From assembly GCF_036345995.1 (NCBI RefSeq), contig NZ_CP107796.1, forward strand, positions 4,588,001-4,652,000: DNA of 64,000 nucleotides, written 5' to 3'. The notes under the pieces are model-generated. The model saw only the letters and a program-made list of their open reading frames with translations. It was not told where the DNA came from and did no database searches. This DNA comes from Streptomyces sp. NBC_00557. Lineage in GTDB: Bacteria; Actinomycetota; Actinomycetes; Streptomycetales; Streptomycetaceae. A program made the position numbers and the translations under genes. This document shows positions 17,657 through 26,343 of this stretch, piece after piece (within the stretch, counting starts at the first letter, position 1; every line of letters begins with the position of its first letter).

Positions 17657-18514
17657 GTGGCGTCCAATGTCAATCCCACCGTCAGGAGGCGCCGGCTGGG
17701 CCAGGAGCTGCGCAGGCTCCGCGAGCTCAAGGGCATGACGGCCGAGGAAGTGGCCGAGCGACTGCTCGTGTCGCAGTCGAAGATCAGCCGGCTGGAGAAC
17801 GGCCGCAGAAGCATCAGCCAGCGCGATGTGCGCGACCTGTGCGGGGTGTACGAGGTCGAGGACCAGCGGATCGTGGACTCGCTGATGGAGATGGCCCGGG
17901 ACTCCCGGCAGCAGGGGTGGTGGCACACCTTCGGGGACATCCCGTACAGCGTCTACATCGGTCTGGAGACCGACGCCGAGTCGCTGCGCGTGTACGAACC
18001 CCAGCTCGTGACCGGGCTGTTGCAGACCCGCGCCTACGCGGAGGCCCTGGTGCAGGGCGCGTTGCCGGAGACGTCGACGGCCGAGATCGAGAAGCGCGTG
18101 CAGGTGCGCATGCGCCGACAGGAACGTATCACCGCCGAGACCAACCCGCTCCGGCTGTGGGTGGTGCTCGACGAGGCCGCGCTGCGCCGGGTCGTGGGCA
18201 GCAAGCTGGTGATGCGCGAACAGCTGGACCACCTGATCGAGATGTCCCAGCTGCCGCACGTCACGGTGCAGGTGCTGCCGTTCGAGGTGGGCGCGCATCC
18301 GGGGCTGAACGGCCAGTACGCGATCCTGGAGTTCGCCGACGCGGCCGACTCCAGCGTGGTGTACCTGGAGGGCGTCACCAGCGACCTGTACCTGGAGAAG
18401 GCCCAGGACGTGCAGAAGTACGCCGTGATGTACGAGCATCTGCGGGCACAGTCCCTCAATGTGGAGCAATCCCGGCAGTTCATTGCAAAGGTGGCCAAAG
18501 ACTACGCCGAATGA
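17657..18514 (+). CDS. Scr1-type XRE transcription regulator (HTH + DUF5753)
   Basis: 285 residues from GTG 17657 (GGAGG 11 bp upstream); an in-frame GTG at 17618 would add 13 residues. The N-terminal XRE helix-turn-helix covers residues ~12-65 (LGQELRRLRELKGMTAEEVA, then SQSKISRLENGRR). The rest is the DUF5753 domain (YEPQLVTGLLQT, then EEV-type helices and HVTVQVLPF). Such proteins are nearly always paired with small DUF397 proteins, and that pair is present here 189 bp downstream. These pairs behave like regulator/partner modules in Streptomyces development and antibiotic control. Confidence 0.88.
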   Translation: MASNVNPTVRRRRLGQELRRLRELKGMTAEEVAERLLVSQSKISRLENGRRSISQRDVRDLCGVYEVEDQRIVDSLMEMARDSRQQGWWHTFGDIPYSVYIGLETDAESLRVYEPQLVTGLLQTRAYAEALVQGALPETSTAEIEKRVQVRMRRQERITAETNPLRLWVVLDEAALRRVVGSKLVMREQLDHLIEMSQLPHVTVQVLPFEVGAHPGLNGQYAILEFADAADSSVVYLEGVTSDLYLEKAQDVQKYAVMYEHLRAQSLNVEQSRQFIAKVAKDYAE

Positions 18515-18703
18515 GCGGCTGGCACCGAGGGCGCCGGATCGTACACCGTCGATCCGCTCCAGTGGAAGGCTCCCCTGGAATATGCCATCCAGTTGAGTGA
18601 ACGACTCCTCCGGCAGGGGCGGTTGCCCGGTAGCGTCGATCACGCCAACAGGACGACAAGGTTGGCGTGAACCGCACTATCGCAACTCGCAACAGGAGTG
18701 GAC

Positions 18704-18895
18704 ATGGCACTGATTCAGGGCGCTACGGAGACGTGGACGAAGTCCTCCTATTCCGCGGGCAACGGCGCCTGCGTCGAGGTCAAGTCGCCCGCCGACGCCG
18801 AACTCGCCGTCCGTGACTCCAAGGTCGCCGAGGGGCCGGTCCTGGCCTTCCCCGCCGACGCGTGGAACGCCTTCGTGGCCTCGGTCAAGGCCTAG
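18704..18895 (+). CDS. DUF397 small protein, partner of the Scr1-type regulator
   Basis: 63 residues; ATG 18704 is preceded by AGGAG with good spacing. The sequence has the classic DUF397 pattern: TWTKSSYSAGNGACVEV, then VRDSKVAEGPVLAFPADAW and a C-terminal FVASVK. DUF397 proteins are encoded beside Scr1/WhiJ-type regulators and are thought to modulate them. The 189-bp gap to the regulator probably contains its own promoter. Confidence 0.88.
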   Translation: MALIQGATETWTKSSYSAGNGACVEVKSPADAELAVRDSKVAEGPVLAFPADAWNAFVASVKA

Positions 18896-19035
18896 GAGGT
18901 CCTCGCTGACCTTCGTCCGTAGAGACCTCCCGACGAACACAACTTCACACGCACCACCAGAAGAGCCCTCTCGACCAGTCGCCGTCCTTGCCGAGGGGGC
19001 TCGGCCGTTCCCCGCGGCGCCCCGGAGCCGGCCGG

Positions 19036-19524
19036 CTAGGCCAGCTGGGCCTCGATGGCCGTCACGATCGCCTCCGACTCCGGCTCGGTCTGCGGGGAGA
19101 AGCGGGCGACGACCGTGCCGTCCCGGCCGATGAGGAACTTCTCGAAGTTCCAGCGGATGTCGCCGCTGTGGCCCTCGGCGTCGGGGAACTCCACCAGGCG
19201 CTGGTACAGCGGGTGCCGGCCCGCGCCGTTCACCTCCACCTTCTCGGTGAGCGGGAAGGTCACGCCGTACGTCGCCGAGCAGAACTCCGCGATCTCCTCC
19301 GCGGTGCCGGGCTCCTGCCCGAGGAACTGGTTGCAGGGCACGCCCAGCACGGTGAAACCACGGTCGGCGTACCGCTCCTGAAGTTTCTCCAGGCCCGTGT
19401 ACTGGGGGGTGAGGCCGCACTTGGAGGCGACGTTGACGACGAGGACCGCCTTCCCGGCGTACTGCTCCAGGTTGGCGGATCCACCGGTGAGGGCACCGAT
19501 CTCGACATTCAGCACGTTGGTCAT
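19036..19524 (-). CDS. Glutathione peroxidase-family thiol peroxidase
   Basis: 162 residues. Reduces hydroperoxides with a catalytic cysteine; in actinomycetes thioredoxin is the usual reductant because glutathione is absent. Signature boxes are all present: NVASKCGLTPQY (Cys36), VPCNQFLGQEPG and WNFEKFLIGRDG, giving the Cys-Gln-Trp-Asn site. It is a Cys, not a selenocysteine, enzyme. The start ATG overlaps the stop of the upstream ArsR-type gene (ATGA, 4 bp), so the two are translationally coupled, linking peroxide defence to that regulator. Confidence 0.93.
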   Translation of the reverse strand: MTNVLNVEIGALTGGSANLEQYAGKAVLVVNVASKCGLTPQYTGLEKLQERYADRGFTVLGVPCNQFLGQEPGTAEEIAEFCSATYGVTFPLTEKVEVNGAGRHPLYQRLVEFPDAEGHSGDIRWNFEKFLIGRDGTVVARFSPQTEPESEAIVTAIEAQLA

Positions 19525-20534
19525 GGGGTGAGCCTAGACGCCCGCGCGTCCCCGCCCCCGGCCCGCACCCGCCCCGGTGCCTCCGCCAGCACGTCCCCCG
19601 CCGCCGTCCTCGCGTACAGCACCGACCGCCCCGCCCTCCGCCGCTCCACCAGCCCCGCCTCCCGCAGCACCCTCAGATGGCGCCCCACCGACCCCAGCCC
19701 CTGCCCCGTCACCGCCGTCAGCTGGGTCGTGCTCATGGGGGAGGCGAGCAGCACCAGGACGTGGGCGCGGGCTTGGCCGAGGAGCGCGCCGAGGGCGGAG
19801 GGGGCGGTCCGGACACCGGCGTCGGCGAGGGCGCCCGCGCAGGGGTAGACCGCCGCGTACCGCACCCCGTCGTCCCAGGCGACCCAGCCCGCCCGTTGCA
19901 CGGTCACCGGTACGAAGAGCAACTCGGCGCCGGAGATCTCCCGGGGCGGGTACTCATGCAGGTTGATCTGGAGCCGGTTCTCGCCGAGCCAGCGGGTGCG
20001 TCCGGGGCGGATCGCGTCGAGGACGCTCACCCACCCGCCCCGGCTCACCTGCGCGGTCCGTGCGACCACGTCCGCCTCCAGCACCCGCCGGCGCCGCTCC
20101 CAGGACGGCCGTACCGCCTCCTCCCACACCCACTCCAGCAGGACGGCCGCCCGCTCGGGCAGGTCGTCCCGGTCCAGCTCGGCGGGGAGCGGTCCGGCGA
20201 GCGCGGTGCGCAGATGGGCGCGGGCCGCGTCCGGCGCCGTCGAGCGGATCCGGGCGACCTCGTCCGCGAACGTCTCGTCGTCGCGCGGCGCCGGGGTGAG
20301 GAAGTCGGCGATCCAGTTCCGGCCGATCCCGGCCCGTACCAGCCGGGCCGTCACCGGGTCCGCAGCCAGCCGGGCGCGGTAGGCGGGCAGATGGGTGCGC
20401 AGCCACTCCTGCTCGCCGGGGTGCGCGGCGTCCCGCGCGTACAGCAGCTTCAGGCAGGCGAACGCCTCGGAGAGCGGCGAGACGACGAACCGGCTGCGGG
20501 CGAGCGTGTCGGCGTCGAGCTGCCACAGGCCCAT
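19521..20534 (-). CDS. ArsR-family regulator with large N-terminal domain (DUF5937-like)
   Basis: 337 residues from an ATG at 20534 with GGGAGGGGG upstream. The C-terminal ~90 residues are an ArsR-type winged helix: SALGALLGQARAHVLVLLAS, then STTQLTAVTGQGLGSVGRHL (recognition helix) and VERRRAGRSVLYARTAAGD (wing). The first ~230 residues resemble the DUF5937 domain that many streptomycete ArsR proteins carry. No metal-binding Cys cluster is visible. It is divergent from the MFS gene at 20621 and coupled to glutathione peroxidase, so it probably controls the exporter and its own operon. Confidence 0.8.
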   Translation of the reverse strand: MGLWQLDADTLARSRFVVSPLSEAFACLKLLYARDAAHPGEQEWLRTHLPAYRARLAADPVTARLVRAGIGRNWIADFLTPAPRDDETFADEVARIRSTAPDAARAHLRTALAGPLPAELDRDDLPERAAVLLEWVWEEAVRPSWERRRRVLEADVVARTAQVSRGGWVSVLDAIRPGRTRWLGENRLQINLHEYPPREISGAELLFVPVTVQRAGWVAWDDGVRYAAVYPCAGALADAGVRTAPSALGALLGQARAHVLVLLASPMSTTQLTAVTGQGLGSVGRHLRVLREAGLVERRRAGRSVLYARTAAGDVLAEAPGRVRAGGGDARASRLTP

Positions 20535-20620
20535 TCCGGCACCCCCTCCCGGCCGTACGGCCTTTCGCGCTGCCGCGAAACAATAACCGGGCCCGGCGGC
20601 CCCGGCCGAGACTCCCCGGC

Positions 20621-21952
20621 ATGACCGGCTACCGATCCCTGTTCCGCACACCGGAGTTCACCCCGCTCTTCCTCGGCGCGGCCGCGCAGACCGCCGCGCA
20701 GACCGTCGGCGGGCTGGCCCTGGGCACGCTCGTGTACCGGGCGACCGGCTCGCCGCTGCTGTCGGCGGTGAGCATGTTCGGCCCCTCCCTCGCCCAGGTG
20801 CTGGGCGCGACCGTCCTGCTCTCGGGCGCCGACCGGCTGCCCCCGCGTACGGCGCTGTCCGCGATCGCGCTGACCTTCGCGGCCGGTACGGCGGTGCAGG
20901 CGCTGCCCGGCCTGCCGGTCGGCGCGGTCTTCGGCGTCCTGCTGGTCCTCGGGCTCGTGGCCTCCCTCGGCGGCGGGGTCCGCTGGGGCCTGCTGAACGA
21001 GATCCTCGCCGGGGGCGGCTATCTGCCGGGGCGTTCGCTGTTCAACATGATGAGCGGGCTGATGCAGATCGCCGGGTCCGCCACCGGCGGCGCGCTGCTC
21101 GGCGTGCTCTCCCCGCGCGTCTGCCTGCTGCTGTCGGCAGTGCTGTATCTGCTGGCCGCCCTGACGCTGCGGTTCGGCCTGTCCGCCCGGCCCCCGAGGA
21201 CGGCGGGCCGTACGTCCCCCGCGGCGACCTGGCGCACCAACGCCCTGCTGTGGTCCTCCCGCCCGCGCCGCCTCACCTACCTGGGCCTGTGGCTGCCCAA
21301 CGGCCTGGTCGTCGGCTGCGAGTCGCTGTACGTGCCGTACGCTCCGCACGCGGCCGGCACCCTGTTCGCCTGCGGGGCGTTCGGCATGTTCGCCGGGGAC
21401 GTGACGGTGGGCCGGCTGCTGCCGCGCGCGGTACGGCGCCGGCTGGCCACCCCGCTGCTGCTTCTGCTGGCGACGCCGTACCTGGCGTTCGGCGCGCACC
21501 CGCCGCTGCCGGTGGCGGCGGTGTGCGTGACGGTCGCCTCGGCGGGCTTCGGCGCGAGCCTGGTCCAGCAGGAGCGCCTGATGGACCTGACCCCGGACGA
21601 ACTGGCCGGGCAGGCGCTGGGGCTGCACTCGTCCGGCATGCTGACCATGCAGGGCGTGAGCGCCGCGCTGGCCGGCACGGTGGCCCAGCTCACCTCGCCC
21701 GCCGCCGGGATGACCGTGATGGCGGCGGGCTCGGTCTGCGTGACCCTGTCGCTGGCTATCGCGGGCCGGCGCTCTCCTGCACCGGAAGCGGCGGCTGGGG
21801 CTGCGCCTGCTCGGCCGGGGCCGGAACCGGCTGAGCCGCGTCCGGAGCCGGGGCCGGAGTCGGCTGGGCCGCGTCCGGGGCCGGGGCCGGGGCCGGAGTC
21901 GGCTGGGCCGGCTGGGCCGGCTGGGCCGGCTGAGTCGGCCGGGGCGCGCTGA
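20621..21952 (+). CDS. MFS transporter
   Basis: 443 residues. Ten to twelve membrane segments up to residue ~385, then a ~60-residue Pro/Glu/Gly/Ala repeat tail. The N-terminal stretch and the central Arg-rich loop match small-molecule efflux MFS proteins. Start ATG at 20621, 87 bp from the divergent ArsR-type gene, the usual arrangement of a repressor and the exporter it controls. The last 197 bp overlap, on the opposite strand, the Pro/Ala/Gln-rich tail of the SPFH gene. Confidence 0.85.
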   Translation: MTGYRSLFRTPEFTPLFLGAAAQTAAQTVGGLALGTLVYRATGSPLLSAVSMFGPSLAQVLGATVLLSGADRLPPRTALSAIALTFAAGTAVQALPGLPVGAVFGVLLVLGLVASLGGGVRWGLLNEILAGGGYLPGRSLFNMMSGLMQIAGSATGGALLGVLSPRVCLLLSAVLYLLAALTLRFGLSARPPRTAGRTSPAATWRTNALLWSSRPRRLTYLGLWLPNGLVVGCESLYVPYAPHAAGTLFACGAFGMFAGDVTVGRLLPRAVRRRLATPLLLLLATPYLAFGAHPPLPVAAVCVTVASAGFGASLVQQERLMDLTPDELAGQALGLHSSGMLTMQGVSAALAGTVAQLTSPAAGMTVMAAGSVCVTLSLAIAGRRSPAPEAAAGAAPARPGPEPAEPRPEPGPESAGPRPGPGPGPESAGPAGPAGPAESAGAR

Positions 21953-22724
21953 GGCCGGCGTCGATCTTCTGCACGGCACGGTCGAAGTAGCGCAGCAGCT
22001 CGACGGGGAAGGGCATCACGAGGGTCGAGTTCTTCTCGGCGGCGACCTCGACGACGGTCTGCAGGAGCCTGAGCTGCATGGCCTCGGGGGTGTCGGCCAT
22101 GATCCTGGAGGCGTTGGCGAGCTGCTGCGCGGCCTGGAACTCGCCGTCGGCGGTGATGACCCGGGCCCGGCGCTCCCGCTCGGCCTCGGCCTGCCGGGAC
22201 ATGGACCGCTTCAGCGACTCGGGCAGCTGGACGTCCTTGATCTCGACCCGGTCGATGTGGATGCCCCATCCGGCGGCCGGGCTGTCGATCATCAGCGCCA
22301 GCCCTTCGTGCAACCGCTCCCGGTCGCTGAGCAGGTCGTCCAGATCGCTCTTGCCGATGATCGACCGCAGCGAGGACTGGGCGACCTGCCCGACGGCGAA
22401 GACGTAGTCCTGGACCTCGATGGCCGCGCGCACCGGATCGGTCACCCGGAAGTAGACCACCGCGTCGACCTTGACCGAGACGTTGTCCCTGGTGATGCCC
22501 TCCTGGGTGGGCACCGGCATGGTCACGACCTGCACGTTCACCTTGCGCATGCGGTCGGCGAAGGGGATCAGGAAGGTGATGCCCGGCTGCCGGTACTCCG
22601 GCAGGGCCTTGCCCCACCGGAACACGACACCGCGCTCCACCTGGTTGACCACGCGCATACCGCTCTTCAGCACGAGCAGCGCCAACAGCGCCAGCACGAC
22701 GACCGCCACCACGGTGCCTTCCAT
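21756..22724 (-). CDS. SPFH/band-7 (slipin-type) membrane protein
   Basis: 322 residues. One N-terminal membrane segment (residues ~3-20), then the SPFH domain: NQVERGVVFRWGKALPEYRQ, LIPFADRMRKVNVQVVTMPV, DAVVYFRVTDP and SLRSIIGKSDLDDLLSDRER, with a coiled-coil region ARVITADGEFQAAQQLANAS. Family members form oligomeric scaffolds that organise membrane microdomains and regulate proteases. The ~70-residue C-terminus is a Pro/Ala/Gln repeat tail that overlaps the opposite MFS gene by 197 bp. Divergent from the PP2C-type phosphatase. Confidence 0.9.
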   Translation of the reverse strand: MEGTVVAVVVLALLALLVLKSGMRVVNQVERGVVFRWGKALPEYRQPGITFLIPFADRMRKVNVQVVTMPVPTQEGITRDNVSVKVDAVVYFRVTDPVRAAIEVQDYVFAVGQVAQSSLRSIIGKSDLDDLLSDRERLHEGLALMIDSPAAGWGIHIDRVEIKDVQLPESLKRSMSRQAEAERERRARVITADGEFQAAQQLANASRIMADTPEAMQLRLLQTVVEVAAEKNSTLVMPFPVELLRYFDRAVQKIDAGLSAPRPTQPAQPAQPAQPTPAPAPAPDAAQPTPAPAPDAAQPVPAPAEQAQPQPPLPVQESAGPR

Positions 22725-22784
22725 GGCACTCCATTCCTCGCAACGGCACGGACACGGGGAAGGACACCGGAGGGGACCGAACGG

Positions 22785-24029
22785 ATGCGGCTCCGAGCGT
22801 CATGGTTGCGTCAAAAACCGACCGGGTCGTCAGCTGTCGCGGGCGGTGGCACTGTGGAAGGCGTGAAGGCCGGACACGGCTTGGCTGATGTACGGCAGCT
22901 GCGGCAGTCCAGCCACGCGCTGCTGCTGATCCCGATCGTGCTCATCGTGGTCATCACGGCGGTGGACCAACTGGTCCCGGCGGACATCCATCTCGGCCCG
23001 CTCCTGGTGATCGCCCCCGCGATCACCGCCTCCTTCGCCGGTCCCCGGCTCACCACGCTGATCGGCGTCCTGACAGTGGCGGCGCAGGCGTACATCGGCT
23101 GGCACTTCGGCGTGCTGTTCTCGCGCAACGTGCTGGTCCAGATCCTCGCCCTCGCGGTGCTGTCCGCCCTCGTCGTGTTCTTCTGCCTGGTCCGCGAGCG
23201 GCACAGGCGCGAGCTGGCCCAGGTCCGCTCGGTCGCCGAGGCCGCGCAGCACGGGCTGCTGTGGCCGCTGCCGGAGCGGATGGGCACCCTGCGGATCGCC
23301 TGCCTGTACCTGGCCGCCGAGGACGAGGCGCAGATCGGCGGCGACCTGTACGCCGCCACCCGCGTCCCCGGGGGCGTGCGCATCATGATCGGGGACGTAC
23401 GGGGCAAGGGCCTGTCCGCCATCGGGGAGTCCGCCCTGCTGCTCGGGGCCTTCCGGGAAGCGGCCCACCGGCACGCCACGCTCCCCGATCTGGCCGCCAC
23501 TCTGGAGCAGAGCGTGATCCGCTACCTGGCCGACTTCGAGCCGCCCGCCGAGGCCGGCGAACGCTTCGCCACCACCCTGCTGCTGGAGATCCCCGACGAC
23601 GACAACACCGTCCGCATGATCAGCTGCGGCCATCCGCCCCCGCTGCTGCTCAGCCCCGGCAGCGGCCTGACCGTCCCCGGCCTGACCCCGGCGCCGCCCC
23701 TGGGCATCACGGAGAAGGGACCGGAGGCGTACACCATCGACGTGACGCCCTTCGAGCCCGGCGACACCCTGCTGCTCTACACGGACGGCGTGATCGAGGC
23801 CCGCGATCCCGAGGGCGGCTTCTATCCCTTCGAGGCGCGGGCCGCCCACTGGGACAGTGCCGGCCCGGAGTCGCTGCTGCACCACATCAGGCGCGACCTG
23901 CTCGCCCACACCCGTGGGCGCCTCGACGACGACGCGGCGCTCGTCGCCCTCCACCGCGAGCCCGACAGCCACCGGCGCCACCGGCACGGGCGCGTCGTCC
24001 ACGCGGGCGGGTTCGGCCATGCCTCCTGA
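22785..24029 (+). CDS. Membrane-anchored PP2C/SpoIIE-type protein phosphatase
   Basis: 414 residues from ATG 22785 (AGGGG upstream); a GTG at 22854 or 22863 could be used instead. Three or four membrane segments (residues ~45-125) precede a PPM phosphatase domain with AAEDEAQIGGDLYAATRV, MIGDVRGKGLSAIGES, ISCGHPPPLLL, LLLYTDGVIEARD and DDDAALVALHRE, giving the Asp metal ligands of RsbU/SpoIIE enzymes. Such proteins dephosphorylate anti-anti-sigma factors in stress signalling. No sensor kinase or anti-sigma gene is adjacent; the target is unknown. Confidence 0.88.
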   Translation: MRLRASWLRQKPTGSSAVAGGGTVEGVKAGHGLADVRQLRQSSHALLLIPIVLIVVITAVDQLVPADIHLGPLLVIAPAITASFAGPRLTTLIGVLTVAAQAYIGWHFGVLFSRNVLVQILALAVLSALVVFFCLVRERHRRELAQVRSVAEAAQHGLLWPLPERMGTLRIACLYLAAEDEAQIGGDLYAATRVPGGVRIMIGDVRGKGLSAIGESALLLGAFREAAHRHATLPDLAATLEQSVIRYLADFEPPAEAGERFATTLLLEIPDDDNTVRMISCGHPPPLLLSPGSGLTVPGLTPAPPLGITEKGPEAYTIDVTPFEPGDTLLLYTDGVIEARDPEGGFYPFEARAAHWDSAGPESLLHHIRRDLLAHTRGRLDDDAALVALHREPDSHRRHRHGRVVHAGGFGHAS

Positions 24030-24110
24030 CACCGGTCCGGACGTGCGTCCGGACACCGAGCGGGTGCCGGCCGGTCACCGGGCCCTCGCCGGGAGTGACA
24101 GGATCGGGTC

Positions 24111-24404
24111 ATGAGCACCGAGACGGACTGGGCGTACCGGGTGGAGGAGCCGCACGGCTCCGAGGGCTGGCGGCCCTACGGCGACGATCCGCAGCGGTGG
24201 CGGGGGACCGTCACCACCGACGGCCCGGGCGAGGACGCCGAGTACGTCGCCGCCCTCGTCGTCACCGACCTGGTGTCCGAGTGGGACCGCCGCGGGGCCG
24301 GCCAGAAGCACGTACGGGTCATCGTCTGGGAGGACGAGGAGGGCACCGGCCCGGAGGACGCGGTCTTCACGGTCGAGATCCAGCCCGGCCTCGACCGGGA
24401 CTGA
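24111..24404 (+). CDS. Small acidic hypothetical protein
   Basis: 97 residues, beginning MSTETDWAYRVEEPHGSEGW; strongly acidic, no membrane segment and no signal peptide. Sequence is compact with alternating strands (VRVIVWEDEEG) and typical codon bias, so it is very probably real. I do not recognise the family. It stands 81 bp after the phosphatase gene on the same strand and may be cotranscribed. Confidence 0.6.
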   Translation: MSTETDWAYRVEEPHGSEGWRPYGDDPQRWRGTVTTDGPGEDAEYVAALVVTDLVSEWDRRGAGQKHVRVIVWEDEEGTGPEDAVFTVEIQPGLDRD

Positions 24405-24452
24405 CGGCGCGGGGCGCGGCCGGCGCTGTTCGAGGCCGGGCGTGGCGCCGTC
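24403..24452. terminator. Possible shared terminator between convergent genes
   Basis: GACGGCGC (24403-24410) and GCGCCGTC (24445-24452) can pair, with GC-rich inner repeats between them. It spans the stop codons of the two converging genes, so it could end both. No T-run. Confidence 0.35.
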
Positions 24453-25071
24453 ACCAGTCGTAAGGGCCGCCGACCACGCGGAAGCTGCCCGCGACGCCGT
24501 CGTCGAACAGGCCCGCGCGGGCCAACACGCCGCCGTCCTCGCCGAACTCGCCCCCGTGGTCCGTGCGGGGCACCACGCCATAGGTGCGGCCGTGGGGGCC
24601 GACGACGGCCACCGGGGCGCCGTTGTCGCAGGAGAAGCCCCGGAAGACCTCGACGGTGCGCCGGCTGTCGTTGAAGACGCTGAAGCTGTTCGCGCCGAAG
24701 CCGCTCGCCGCGGTGATGCAGCCGTCGACGACGGCGGGGTAGACGCGTTCGTTGAAGTAGATCCGCCCGTATTCACGGTGCCCGTGGCCGCGTCCGCCGC
24801 CGTCGTGCCCCTCGTTCCGCCCGCCGGAACCCATGCCGTCCTGGGGGGCCGTGGCGGGAGCGGGCCGTTGCACGGGCTTGGCCACCGGTTGCGCGGGCTT
24901 GGCCGCGGGGCGCACGTGCGGGGCCGCCGCACGGTGGGCGGGTGCGGCCGCCTGGTGGACGGACGCGGATGCCGGAGCCGATCCGGCGGTCAGGGCGTAG
25001 GTGAGGCCGGCGGCTGCGAGGACGGTCGCGCCGGCTCCGGCGCCGACCACGGCGAAAGTACGCGAGGGCAT
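24451..25071 (-). CDS. Exported protein of unknown function
   Basis: 206 residues. Sec-type signal peptide (residues 1-~35, AVVGAGAGATVLAAAGLTYAL then ASA), a Pro/Ala/His/Lys-rich linker to ~75, a Gly/His-rich patch and a compact domain beginning EYGRIYFNERVYPAVVDGC with two Cys (DGCITAASGFG and GFSCDNGAPVAV) likely to form a disulfide. I do not recognise the domain. It is convergent with the small acidic protein and followed upstream by a 208-bp gap before the anti-sigma gene. Confidence 0.6.
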   Translation of the reverse strand: MPSRTFAVVGAGAGATVLAAAGLTYALTAGSAPASASVHQAAAPAHRAAAPHVRPAAKPAQPVAKPVQRPAPATAPQDGMGSGGRNEGHDGGGRGHGHREYGRIYFNERVYPAVVDGCITAASGFGANSFSVFNDSRRTVEVFRGFSCDNGAPVAVVGPHGRTYGVVPRTDHGGEFGEDGGVLARAGLFDDGVAGSFRVVGGPYDW

Positions 25072-25279
25072 GTCAGTTACCTCTGTCTCGGCGGACGTCG
25101 GCCGGACGACCGATCTGCAACGAACGTACCGACAGCCCCTATAACCGGCATTCCAGACGCAGCCCAGGTGTGACGCCCTGCGCCGAACAGGTTGCCCGCA
25201 CGGCGTCTGCGGTCGGCCACCGGGCGCGTGGCGCCGGGCGCCGCGGGGGTGGGTGCGGTTTGCCGGTACGGCGGCGGGC

Positions 25280-26149
25280 CTAACGGTGCCTGCCGCTGCT
25301 CTTTCCGCCGGTGCCGGTGCTGTTGGGGGCGGCTCCCTCGCTGGTTCGGCCGCTCCCGCTTCCGGTCGTGGCGTGGGTGCCGCCGGGGTCGGCGCCCGTT
25401 CCGCCGCCGGAGGTTCCGCCGCCCGGGTCGCCGGGCTTCCTGGCCGTGTTGCCGCTGGTGGAGTTCGCGGCGCGCCTGCCGGGGGCGCCCGTGCCGGCCG
25501 GTTTCTCCGGCTTGGCCGTCGCGCGCGCCAACTGCCGGGAGCAGTACGCGGCGACCTTGTCCTCTCCGCCGGCGGCGGTGACGAGCTGCTGCCAGGCCGT
25601 GGAAGCGAGCGCCTTGCCCCGCCCGGCGACCTGCTCGTAGGCACGGCAGTGGGCTTCGGTGTCCTGGGCGGGGGAGGGGCGGCCGGTCGGTCCCGGGCCG
25701 CCGGAGGACGACGGCGAGGCGGTACCGTCCGGCCGGCCGGCGGCCACCGCCGGACGGTGCGCGGCCTTGGTGGCGGTACCCGCGCCGTGGCCGGGCGATC
25801 CCGCGTGCTCGATGGCCGCGACCGCGACTCCGCCCAGGGCGAGGCTGGCGAACACCACGCCGAACGTCATCCGGACCGGGCGCCGCAGCCGCCGTTCCTC
25901 GCGCGGCCGCCAGTCGTCCCGGCGCCGGGTGCGTGCCCGGCGCGCGCCCGCCCGATGGCCGGCGGCACGGAACGCGGTCAGGGCCCGCTGCTCGGCCTCG
26001 GGGTCGAGGCGGTCCGTGCGCAGCGCGGCGCCCAGCACCGTTTCCAGCGCGGCGGCGTCCTGCGCGCCCGACGGGCCGGACCTGGTGCCGCCGGGGTGCA
26101 CCTGCCGGTGACGGACCGGTGCTCCGTCGCCGCTCAGTCGTTCACCCAT
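25280..26149 (-). CDS. Anti-sigma-like single-span membrane protein (copy A)
   Basis: 289 residues. A ~90-residue cytoplasmic part containing AALETVLGAALRTDRLDPEA and the basic stretch RRRDDWRPREERRLRR is followed by one membrane segment (MTFGVVFASLALGGVAVAAI) and an outer region with a conserved core QDTEAHCRAYEQVAGRGKAL, then AWQQLVTAAGGEDKVAAYCS, and a Ser/Thr/Gly/Pro-rich tail. Lies 194 bp downstream of an ECF sigma gene, as membrane anti-sigma factors do, but no zinc-binding HxxxCxxC motif is seen. A second copy is at 43003-43815, alignable over the whole length except in the tails. Confidence 0.65.
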   Translation of the reverse strand: MGERLSGDGAPVRHRQVHPGGTRSGPSGAQDAAALETVLGAALRTDRLDPEAEQRALTAFRAAGHRAGARRARTRRRDDWRPREERRLRRPVRMTFGVVFASLALGGVAVAAIEHAGSPGHGAGTATKAAHRPAVAAGRPDGTASPSSSGGPGPTGRPSPAQDTEAHCRAYEQVAGRGKALASTAWQQLVTAAGGEDKVAAYCSRQLARATAKPEKPAGTGAPGRRAANSTSGNTARKPGDPGGGTSGGGTGADPGGTHATTGSGSGRTSEGAAPNSTGTGGKSSGRHR

Positions 26150-26180
26150 GCCCGTTTCCCGTCCCTGTCCGACCGTTCCC

Positions 26181-26290
26181 ATGCGTTCTGATCTGCTTCG
26201 AGGCGTTCCGATCCGCTCGGATGCGCCCGGATGCGTTCCGATGCTTTCCGCGCGTTCCGGTGCGTTCGTATGCGTCGGTGCGTTCGTACG
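26181..26290. repeat. Degenerate 10-bp tandem array between sigma and anti-sigma genes
   Basis: Eleven successive decamers resemble ATGCGTTCCG: for example ATGCGTTCTG, AGGCGTTCCG, ATGCGTTCCG, ATGCTTTCCG and CGCGTTCCGG. The period is exactly 10 bp, about one helical turn. The corresponding gap in copy B is only 84 bp and has no array, so it is an expansion specific to copy A. Confidence 0.6.
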
Positions 26291-26343
26291 CGTCGATGCG
26301 GCGTGCCCGGCGGCTTCCGGCCGTCTTCCGCCGTCCGCGTCGT

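Noticed and set aside
26181..26290. CRISPR array
   Set aside because: Units are contiguous 10-mers without spacers.
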